Source: Bacilli bacterium (GTDB lineage Bacteria; Bacillota_I; Bacilli_A; RFN20; CAG-826). From it: DNA of 6,204 nucleotides. Positions 1-5,779 of the stretch are shown in pieces (within the stretch, counting starts at the first letter, position 1; every line of letters starts with the position of its first letter). The translations under genes and the position numbers were made by a program. Below the pieces are notes generated by a model, which did not search any database, was not told the origin of the DNA, and saw nothing but the letters and a program-made list of their open reading frames with translations. Location of the stretch: positions 1 through 6,204 of the forward strand of contig JAFZLN010000164.1 in NCBI GenBank assembly GCA_017551465.1. Reading direction: 5' to 3'.

Positions 1-1899
1 AAACACTATCAAGACATTCTCTCTAGCTATGGCTTCTTTGACCACGTCTTAAGTGATGGTGGACAAGTCTGGGATTTCTTAAATAGCACACTAGAAAACT
101 TACAAAAAGTCGCAGAAGTCTATTTCTCTAAGGAATTAGATTCTAGAAAGACTTCATCATTTACTTCACCAAACATCACTATTAAGAAAGATGGCTCTAT
201 GCTTGAAGTTTTAGTGGATGGTTCTATTTATAGTGATGAAGAACTTAAGACCATTTTAATTGGCTTAAAGAGAAAGAAGAAATTCGTTAAGATTGGTGAT
301 AACTTCATCAACTTAATGAGTGATGACACTAAAGAGTTCTATAATCTCGCAAAAGACTTAGATTTAATCAGTGAGAACTCTTTGCATAGTAAAAAAGAAC
401 TTCCTCTTTACTACGCCTTTAAAGCCTATGGTAAGGACAATAGTTTCTTATCAATGGATAGTTATTTAGATGACGTGTTCAATGAATTAAAGAATTTCTC
501 TACTTCTAATATTGAGATTCCTAAGATTAATGGTGAACTCAGAAGCTATCAAATCGATGGTGTTAAATGGCTCAACGTTTTATATAAATATTCATTAGGC
601 GGTATCCTCGCTGATGATATGGGCTTAGGTAAAACCATTGAAACAATTGCCTTTATTAATTCCATCAAACAAGATAAACCAATCTTAATCGTTTCCCCTA
701 AATCCTTAGTGTTCAACTGGGTCAGTGAATTTAACAAGTTCGCTAGTGATATTCCAGTGTTCGCTATCATTGGTACAGTCGAGGAACGCAAAAAGATTAT
801 TAAGAAGATTAAAAATGACAAGTTTGGTGTCTATTTCATTTCCTATGATTCTTTAAGAAACGAATTCGAAAACCTTACTGATATTACTTTTGATGTGTGC
901 ATCCTCGATGAAGCTCAATTCATTAAGAATATGCATGCAAAGAAGACAGGGGCAGTTAAGCAAATCAATGCTTTGCACACAATCGCGTTAACTGGCACTC
1001 CAATTGAAAACAATATCTATGACCTTTGGTCAATCTTCGATTTCTTAATGCCTCATTATCTTTTAGATTATGAAGATTTTAAAGATTCATATGAACATAA
1101 CGAAGAATACTATGAAATAGTGAGAGACAAAGTCGCTCCATTCATTTTAAGAAGAAGAAAAGAAGATGTCTTAAAAGACCTTCCAGAAAAATATGAAGTC
1201 ATTATTACCACTGAAATGAGTCAAGAGCAAAGGAAGCTCTATGATGCTTTCCGTTTACAAGCTAAAGAACAACTCAAATCTAAAGAGGGTGGCTCTAAGA
1301 TTATGGAAGTCTTATCCATTATCACAAGACTTAGACAAATCTGCGTTGATCCTTCAACATTCGTTGATAACTTTACTGGTGAATCAGGCAAGATTACCGC
1401 TTTAAAAGATATCATTCAAGACAAGATGAAAGATGGACATCGTTTCTTAATCTTCTCTCAATTCGTTTCTGCGCTTAACATCGTTAAGGATGAAATTGAA
1501 AAGATGGGTATCAAATACTTTATGATTACTGGTGATACCTCCGCGAAAGAAAGACTCAGAATCTGTAATGATTTCAATAAAGATGAAGAATATAAGATTG
1601 TGCTTATTTCCTTAAAAGCAGGCGGCACGGGTCTCAATTTAGTGGGCGCTGATGTGGTTATCCATCTCGATCCATGGTGGAACTATTCCGCTGAAAGTCA
1701 AGCGAGCGATAGAGCGCATCGTATTGGTCAAACAAGAAGCGTTGAAGTCATTAAACTCATTGCTGAAAATAGTATCGAAGAGAAGGTTGTCAATCTTCAA
1801 AACGAGAAGAAAGAACTCGTTGATAAAGTCATCTCTGATAACGATTCCTCTATCAAATCTCTATCGATTAAGGATCTTAAGTCAATCCTCTCAATGTAA
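1..1899 (+). CDS. SNF2-family DEAD/DEAH-box ATPase/helicase, C-terminal part (5' end outside window)
   Basis: The frame is open from base 1, so the ATG at 199 is most likely internal and the gene enters from the left; 632 codons are visible. Numbering from base 1, residues of about 45-130 resemble the bacterial SNF2-associated domain. The ATPase core begins near residue 180 (LRSYQIDGVKWL). Its motifs are complete and in order: Walker A DDMGLGKT (205-212), Walker B DEAQ (303-306), motif III LTGTPIEN (330-337), motif V LKAGGTGLNL (538-547) and motif VI QASDRAHRIGQ (567-577) with the arginine fingers. This is the family of ATP-driven double-stranded DNA translocases that remodel protein-DNA complexes in the cytoplasm. 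Bacterial members are often near 1,000 residues and many carry an N-terminal SWIM zinc finger, which cannot be checked here. Bacterial roles are poorly defined, although RapA, a distant relative, recycles RNA polymerase. The gene ends at TAA and is followed by a 109-bp gap. Family assignment is very secure; the cellular role is unknown. Confidence 0.96.
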   Translation, partial: KHYQDILSSYGFFDHVLSDGGQVWDFLNSTLENLQKVAEVYFSKELDSRKTSSFTSPNITIKKDGSMLEVLVDGSIYSDEELKTILIGLKRKKKFVKIGDNFINLMSDDTKEFYNLAKDLDLISENSLHSKKELPLYYAFKAYGKDNSFLSMDSYLDDVFNELKNFSTSNIEIPKINGELRSYQIDGVKWLNVLYKYSLGGILADDMGLGKTIETIAFINSIKQDKPILIVSPKSLVFNWVSEFNKFASDIPVFAIIGTVEERKKIIKKIKNDKFGVYFISYDSLRNEFENLTDITFDVCILDEAQFIKNMHAKKTGAVKQINALHTIALTGTPIENNIYDLWSIFDFLMPHYLLDYEDFKDSYEHNEEYYEIVRDKVAPFILRRRKEDVLKDLPEKYEVIITTEMSQEQRKLYDAFRLQAKEQLKSKEGGSKIMEVLSIITRLRQICVDPSTFVDNFTGESGKITALKDIIQDKMKDGHRFLIFSQFVSALNIVKDEIEKMGIKYFMITGDTSAKERLRICNDFNKDEEYKIVLISLKAGGTGLNLVGADVVIHLDPWWNYSAESQASDRAHRIGQTRSVEVIKLIAENSIEEKVVNLQNEKKELVDKVISDNDSSIKSLSIKDLKSILSM

Positions 1900-1916
1900 C
1901 AAAATCGCAACAATAA

Positions 1917-1946
1917 CGGACATGAATTTGTGTTTTGTCATATATT
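1917..1946 (+). promoter_or_regulatory. Candidate sigma-A promoter for the sugar kinase gene
   Basis: CGGACA (1917-1922, 4 of 6 matches to the -35 consensus) is separated by 18 bp from TATATT (1941-1946, 5 of 6 matches to the -10). This predicts a start near 1953 and a leader of about 56 nt before the kinase ATG. The 109-bp gap after the SNF2 gene is the natural place for a promoter. The -35 match is modest and other AT-rich hexamers lie nearby, such as TATAAA at 1964-1969, so the exact position is uncertain. I found no convincing intrinsic terminator for the SNF2 gene, so read-through is also possible. Confidence 0.4.
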
Positions 1947-1957
1947 AAATGTCGTCG

Positions 1958-1972
1958 TTCTTGTATAAAGAA
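1958..1972. repeat. Short inverted repeat, possible operator
   Basis: TTCTT and AAGAA form a 5-bp inverted repeat around a 5-bp centre (GTATA). It lies just downstream of the candidate kinase promoter, where a repressor site could sit. Such short palindromes are common by chance in AT-rich DNA, so this is only a weak suggestion of regulation. It does not match the Bacillus catabolite-repression (cre) consensus. Confidence 0.15.
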
Positions 1973-1997
1973 GGTGAATCATTTCATATATAATCAT

Positions 1998-2002
1998 GGA
2001 GG
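1998..2002 (+). promoter_or_regulatory. Strong ribosome binding site of the sugar kinase gene
   Basis: GGAGG is 6 nt before the ATG at 2009. It is a near-ideal Shine-Dalgarno match and fixes that start codon. Confidence 0.85.
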
Positions 2003-2008
2003 CTCAAT

Positions 2009-3589
2009 ATGATTTTAGAAAAATGTGTAATTGGTATTGAATTCGGTTCCACAAACATTAAGGCTGTCATGCTCGATGAAAATCACGAAATCATCGCATC
2101 AAATGACTATGCTTGGGAATCAACTTTAAAAAACGGCATTTGGATCTATACATTAGAACAAGCCAAAATCGGTTTAGCGGATTGCTATGCTGGATTAAAA
2201 CAAAAATTTGAAACTAAATATCGTCGTCCATTAGCAAAAGTTGGTGCGATTGGTATTTCCGGTATGATGCACGGTTATCTTGTCTTTGACAAAAACGGCA
2301 ACCAATTAGCGGAATTCCGTACTTGGAAAAATACAATTTGCCCACAAGCACAAGATCAATTATCTAAGTTATTTAATTTCAATGTCCCACAACGTTGGAG
2401 TGTATCCCATATTTATCAAGCCATGCTTAACGGCGAAAAAGAAGTTAAAGACATTGTCTTTGCTACCACCTTAGCGGGCTATTTCCATTACTTATTAACT
2501 GGTGAAAAGGTTATCGGTGCTAATGATGCTTCTGGTATGTTCCCATTAGACAAGAACACCAAAGACTATGATGCTAAAATGGTCGCTAAATTCAACGAAG
2601 TTATCAAAGATAAAGTTGATTGGAGAATCTTAGACATCTTACCAAAATGTATGTTAGCAGGTCAAAACGCTGGCTACTTAACAACAGAAGGCGCCTTATT
2701 AATTGACCCAACTGGTGTCTTACAACCAGGTATCCCATTCTGCCCACCTGAAGGTGATATGGGTACAGGTATGATCGCCACTAACTCTGTTAGAGTTGGC
2801 TACGGCAACTCTTCATTAGGTACATCTGGCAATATTACTCTTGTTACCGATAAGAGCATTGCTATGAACAAAGAAATCGACGTTATCGCTTCTCCAAGTG
2901 GTTATCCAGCGGTTCTTGTTCATGCAAACAACTGCACAACTGACATTAATGCTTGGGTTGAATTATTACATCAAGCTATAGTTTTAGCGGGTGGTTCCAT
3001 CCAACGTGGTGAATTATTCGTGAGATTATTCAATAAATCACTCGAAGCTGAACCAGATGCTGGTGGTCTTGTCTCATTTAACTACTTCTCTGGTGAAGCC
3101 GCAGTTGGTGTTCAAGAAGGTAGACCATTATTCGTTAGAGAACCAGACGCTAAGATGTCCTTAGCAAACTTCATGAAATCCCATATCTTAGCAGTTCTTG
3201 CTGTCTTAAGAATTGGTGTCGATATCTTAAAGAAACAAGGCGTTGAAGTTAATAAGATCTACGGCCATGGTGGTTTCTTCAAAACACCAGTGGTTGGCGC
3301 TAAAGCCTTAAGCGCTGCCTTAGATGCTCCTGTTGCTACCTTAAGTAGTGCGGGTGAAGGTGGCCCATATGGTGAAGCCTTATTAGCCGCTTACATGTTA
3401 GAAAAAGAAAAAGGTGAAACCTTAGAAGACTATTTACAAAATAAGATCTTCGCTAACGCTAAAGAAGATGTTGCCGTTGCTTCTAAAGAAGAAGTTAAAG
3501 GCTTCAATAAGTTCTTAGAAAGATATAAAGCCGCTGTTCCAGTGGAAGCCAAAGCGGTTGAATGCGTTGAAGGTCAACACAATAAATAA
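2009..3589 (+). CDS. FGGY-family carbohydrate kinase (xylulokinase/L-ribulokinase-like)
   Basis: This 526-residue cytoplasmic enzyme should transfer phosphate from ATP to a sugar, probably a ketopentose such as L-ribulose or xylulose. The N-terminal FGGY lobe starts with the phosphate-binding loop GIEFGSTNIKA (9-19), and ISGMMHGY (83-90) matches the xylulokinase SGQMHG signature. D250 in EGDMGTGM fits the family's catalytic base, followed by SLGTSGN (269-275). The C-terminal lobe has the GHGGFFKTP loop (419-427) and the glycine-rich SSAGEGGPYGEA (446-457). The full layout resembles, from memory, the 530-residue ribulokinase-like group in Bacteroides and Bacillota arabinose loci, including Glu (E11) where classical FGGY kinases have Asp. 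The start is set by GGAGG 6 nt upstream. Five base pairs separate it from the oxidoreductase gene, so one mRNA is likely. Family assignment is secure. The substrate is inferred, and no isomerase or epimerase gene is visible to settle it. Confidence 0.93.
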   Translation: MILEKCVIGIEFGSTNIKAVMLDENHEIIASNDYAWESTLKNGIWIYTLEQAKIGLADCYAGLKQKFETKYRRPLAKVGAIGISGMMHGYLVFDKNGNQLAEFRTWKNTICPQAQDQLSKLFNFNVPQRWSVSHIYQAMLNGEKEVKDIVFATTLAGYFHYLLTGEKVIGANDASGMFPLDKNTKDYDAKMVAKFNEVIKDKVDWRILDILPKCMLAGQNAGYLTTEGALLIDPTGVLQPGIPFCPPEGDMGTGMIATNSVRVGYGNSSLGTSGNITLVTDKSIAMNKEIDVIASPSGYPAVLVHANNCTTDINAWVELLHQAIVLAGGSIQRGELFVRLFNKSLEAEPDAGGLVSFNYFSGEAAVGVQEGRPLFVREPDAKMSLANFMKSHILAVLAVLRIGVDILKKQGVEVNKIYGHGGFFKTPVVGAKALSAALDAPVATLSSAGEGGPYGEALLAAYMLEKEKGETLEDYLQNKIFANAKEDVAVASKEEVKGFNKFLERYKAAVPVEAKAVECVEGQHNK

Positions 3590-3594
3590 TTCTC

Positions 3595-4587
3595 ATGTTT
3601 AATTGGTGCTTTATCGGAACAGGTCAGATTGCTAGGAAAGTTGCTAAAGAATTAGTAACCAATCCTGGCCACACAATTGTGTCTGTTTTCAATCGCACCA
3701 AGGCAAAAGCGGAAAAATTTGCCAAAATTTATCATTCCACAGTTTATGAAAGTGCGTTAGAAGCAATAAACGATCCTCGTGTCGATGGTGTCTATATTGC
3801 GACGACTAATGAAACGCACTTTTATTTTGCTAAACTTTGTTTAGAAAACCATAAACCAGTTCTATGCGAAAAACCAATTACTGGTAACACAAGAGAACTC
3901 AAAGAATTAATCAAATTAAGCGAAGAAAACAAAACTCTTTTAAAAGAAGCAATGTGGACTTGGTATAACCCTGTCGCTAACAAGGTGAAACAATGGATTA
4001 AAGAAGAAAGAATAGGCAAAATCCTTTCTGTGGATTGTATTTTCAATATGCCAATATTTGGTTATAACAAAGCCAAAGGTAGATATATTAATCCATCTAG
4101 ATATGGTGGCGCTCTTCTTGATTTAGGCGTCTATTCCGTTAGATACGTGTATGAGTTATTTGGTAAACCGAAGACTATTACCGCCAAAGGAAAACTATAT
4201 AACGGCATTGATTTATTTAATGATTCGATATTTGAATATCAAGGATTCAAAGCTCATGTCAGCAGTCAAATTAATGCTTTAGTGGGTGAACACTGTATCA
4301 TCAAAGGTGAGAAAGGCACAATCAAAGTCCCTCTTTTCCATATGGCTAGTAAAGCTGTTTTAAAAACTAAAGATGGTAAAGAAGTATTTAGAGATAGAAA
4401 AAAGAAATTTGCCACAGAGTTTAGAGTGGTCGCCGAATACATCAAAGGTGAAACGCCAAACGCTTTAGTGAGCCTTGATTCATCCGTCGCAGTGATGGAA
4501 CTAATGGATGAGATTAGAAAGCAAATTGGTGTGGTATTCCCTTGTGATGTGCAGATTTTTGACAAAAAGCCAGAATTATTTCTATAA
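3595..4587 (+). CDS. Gfo/Idh/MocA-family NAD(P)-dependent oxidoreductase
   Basis: This 330-residue protein has the usual length and two-domain layout of the family. The N-terminal Rossmann fold opens directly with the dinucleotide-binding loop FIGTGQIARK (6-15), which confirms the ATG at 3595. CEKPI (91-95) carries the family's catalytic Lys (K93). The EAMWTWYNP segment (118-126) resembles the dihydrodiol dehydrogenase/glucose-fructose oxidoreductase-like branch. In the C-terminal substrate domain, GGALLDLGVYSV (171-182) supplies the conserved Asp (D176) and Tyr (Y180). Members oxidise or reduce sugars, inositols or sugar derivatives using NAD(P). It starts 5 bp after the kinase stop and has no clear Shine-Dalgarno site, so translation is probably coupled to the kinase. 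This supports a shared sugar or polyol pathway, but the substrate is unknown. Its 3' end also contains the promoter of the next gene. Confidence 0.93.
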   Translation: MFNWCFIGTGQIARKVAKELVTNPGHTIVSVFNRTKAKAEKFAKIYHSTVYESALEAINDPRVDGVYIATTNETHFYFAKLCLENHKPVLCEKPITGNTRELKELIKLSEENKTLLKEAMWTWYNPVANKVKQWIKEERIGKILSVDCIFNMPIFGYNKAKGRYINPSRYGGALLDLGVYSVRYVYELFGKPKTITAKGKLYNGIDLFNDSIFEYQGFKAHVSSQINALVGEHCIIKGEKGTIKVPLFHMASKAVLKTKDGKEVFRDRKKKFATEFRVVAEYIKGETPNALVSLDSSVAVMELMDEIRKQIGVVFPCDVQIFDKKPELFL

Positions 4588-4588
4588 T
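4559..4588 (+). promoter_or_regulatory. Consensus sigma-A promoter for the basic protein gene
   Basis: TTGACA (4559-4564) and TATAAT (4583-4588) both match the consensus 6 of 6, with an 18-bp spacer. The expected start is near 4595, giving a leader of only about 20 nt. The -35 and spacer lie inside the last codons of the oxidoreductase gene and the -10 covers its stop codon. This position and quality predict strong, constitutive transcription of the basic protein gene and probably of the phosphatase gene after it, independent of the kinase promoter. Confidence 0.8.
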
Positions 4589-4598
4589 TTATATAAAT

Positions 4599-4604
4599 AA
4601 GGGG
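4599..4604 (+). promoter_or_regulatory. Ribosome binding site of the basic protein gene
   Basis: AAGGGG ends 10 nt before the ATG at 4615. The spacing is slightly long but workable. It lies only a few nucleotides from the predicted mRNA 5' end. Confidence 0.7.
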
Positions 4605-4614
4605 AAATATTATC

Positions 4615-4989
4615 ATGCCAGCTAAAAAACCTGCTGCTAAACCAGCTCCAAAGAAACCAGCACCAGCTAAGAAAGCCGCTGCTAAACCAGCACCAGCCAA
4701 AAAGGCTGCTCCTGCAAAGAAACCTGCTGCTAAACCAGCTGCAAAACCAGCCGCCAAGAAACCAGCTCCAAAGAAAGCTGCTCCAAGCGCTAATGCTTCT
4801 TACCACCTCTCCAAGAGAGAAGATGGCAAATGGCAACTCTTCATCACCGGTAGTGACAAAGTCATTAAGACATTCGCCACAAAAGCGGAAGGTGAAGCCT
4901 ATGCTAAAGAAAAAGCAGAAAACACTGGACGTGCAGTTTTAGCGCACAACTCCAAAGGTGCTAATAAAGGCAAAATCGCTAAGAAATAG
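4615..4989 (+). CDS. Histone H1-like Lys/Ala/Pro-tail protein with DUF2188-like domain
   Basis: This 124-residue, strongly basic protein has two parts. Residues 2-57 contain only Ala (23), Lys (18) and Pro (15) in KKPAAKPA-like units, as in histone H1 tails and bacterial H1-like proteins. Such tails are disordered and bind DNA or RNA through charge. After a short linker, residues 63 to about 121 (YHLSKREDGKWQLF, then a Lys-rich stretch with TKAEGEAYAKEKAEN and AHNSKGANKGKI) match the remembered pattern of DUF2188: a Y/H-V start, DG-W, an alanine-rich helix, then a strand and G-x-I. No catalytic motif, signal peptide or membrane segment is seen, so it is probably cytoplasmic and nucleoid- or RNA-associated. 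A consensus promoter and AAGGGG site support high expression, and the phosphatase gene follows after 7 bp. Open minus-strand frames across the tail are artefacts of its composition. That it is a gene is very likely; the DUF2188 call is by eye, and DNA compaction is inference. Confidence 0.88.
   Translation: MPAKKPAAKPAPKKPAPAKKAAAKPAPAKKAAPAKKPAAKPAAKPAAKKPAPKKAAPSANASYHLSKREDGKWQLFITGSDKVIKTFATKAEGEAYAKEKAENTGRAVLAHNSKGANKGKIAKK
4618..4785 (+). repeat. Low-complexity K/A/P-coding repeat tract
   Basis: This DNA encodes residues 2-57 of the basic protein and is made of degenerate repeats. An exact 21-bp repeat lies at 4627-4647 and 4720-4740 (encoding KPAAKPA), and an exact 18-bp repeat lies at 4639-4656 and 4759-4776 (encoding KPAPKK). 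Synonymous codons vary between units, which suggests selection at the protein level as well as past duplication. The tract could change length by slippage or recombination. Confidence 0.85.
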
Positions 4990-4996
4990 TTCCTAA

Positions 4997-5779
4997 ATGA
5001 ACAAAAAACTTATCTGCCTTGACATGGACGGCACCGTCTATCTCGGTGAACGTTTATTTAAAGGCGCAAAAGAAACATTCGAATATTTTAAGCAAAACGA
5101 AATATCGTTTGTTTTTTTGACTAATAATTCCTCTCATTCATTACCTTTCTATGTTGATAAAATCAAAAGGATGGGAATTGACTGCAATGAAGACAATTTC
5201 TATTCCTCAATTGATACCACAATTAGATATTTAAAAGATCAAAACGTTAAGACTATTTATGTATTAGGCGTTAAGACTTTTAAATATGAATTAAGAAAGC
5301 ATTTTACTCTCATAGAAGATTATCGAGAAAATATCCCAGAAGTCGTATTGGCTTCTTTTGATACTGAACTAGTTTATGACGAATTAAAGACTGCGTGTCT
5401 ATATATCCAAAAAGGTAGTAAATTCATTGCTACGAATATGGATTATCGCTGCCCAATCGAAGATGGATTTTACATTCCAGATTGTGGTGGACTTTGTAAA
5501 TGGATTGAGATGTGCACCGATAAAGCCCCAATCTTCTTAGGAAAACCAGAACCCACGATGATTTATCAAGTCATGGATAAATTTGGTGTGAGCAAAGAAG
5601 AAACAATGATGGTGGGAGATCGTTATTACACTGATATCGTGGCAGGATTAAATGCTGGAGTGGACTCTGTCGCAGTGTTAAGTGGAGAAACCACTTTAGA
5701 AGAATTTAAAAAGGCTGACCGTAAGCCAACCTATATTATTGATTCAATCGCCGATTTAGTGGATTTACTTAAATCATAA
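4997..5779 (+). CDS. HAD-IIA family (NagD-type) phosphatase
   Basis: This 260-residue cytoplasmic enzyme should remove phosphate from small metabolites with Mg2+. All HAD motifs are present: DMDGT (9-13) with the nucleophile D9 and acid/base D11, motif II TNNS (42-45), motif III Lys in GKPEP (K183), and motif IV GDRYYTDI (207-214) with D208 and D213. The segment between motifs II and III contains FIATNMDYRCP (143-153) and GFYIPDCGG (157-165), typical of the C2A cap of NagD, 4-nitrophenyl phosphatase and AraL-type enzymes. Its length is normal for the group. The ATG is 7 bp after the preceding stop and has no clear Shine-Dalgarno site, but motif I right at the N-terminus supports it. It is probably co-transcribed with the basic protein gene from the promoter at 4559-4588. 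The substrate cannot be read from the sequence; related enzymes hydrolyse sugar phosphates, nucleotides or glycerol phosphate. Its last 6 bp overlap the convergent gene. Confidence 0.94.
   Translation: MNKKLICLDMDGTVYLGERLFKGAKETFEYFKQNEISFVFLTNNSSHSLPFYVDKIKRMGIDCNEDNFYSSIDTTIRYLKDQNVKTIYVLGVKTFKYELRKHFTLIEDYRENIPEVVLASFDTELVYDELKTACLYIQKGSKFIATNMDYRCPIEDGFYIPDCGGLCKWIEMCTDKAPIFLGKPEPTMIYQVMDKFGVSKEETMMVGDRYYTDIVAGLNAGVDSVAVLSGETTLEEFKKADRKPTYIIDSIADLVDLLKS

Noticed and set aside
549..821. Minus-strand open frame opposite the SNF2 Walker A region
   Set aside because: It is antisense to a strongly conserved domain and has no features of its own. The same applies to the minus-strand frame at 3822-4046 in the oxidoreductase gene.
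1652..1948. Plus-strand open frame of 98 codons overlapping the SNF2 3' end
   Set aside because: It lies in another frame over the conserved motifs V and VI of the helicase, which explain the sequence. No recognisable protein.
1989..1994. Perfect TATAAT before the kinase gene
   Set aside because: It would start transcription at about 2001, inside the GGAGG ribosome site, and has no -35 at a proper distance. Probably chance in AT-rich DNA.
4618..4785. Possible CRISPR-like or tandem intergenic repeat
   Set aside because: The repeats are degenerate, unevenly spaced and in frame within a coding sequence with a promoter and ribosome site. There are no unique spacers.
4266..4836. Two overlapping open frames on the minus strand (4266-4757 and 4582-4836), one rich in Ala/Gly/Phe and the other in Trp/Ser/Phe
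   Set aside because: Both run antisense through the K/A/P repeat tract, whose composition removes stop codons from the other frames. Neither has a convincing ribosome site or domain, and the plus-strand gene is well supported.
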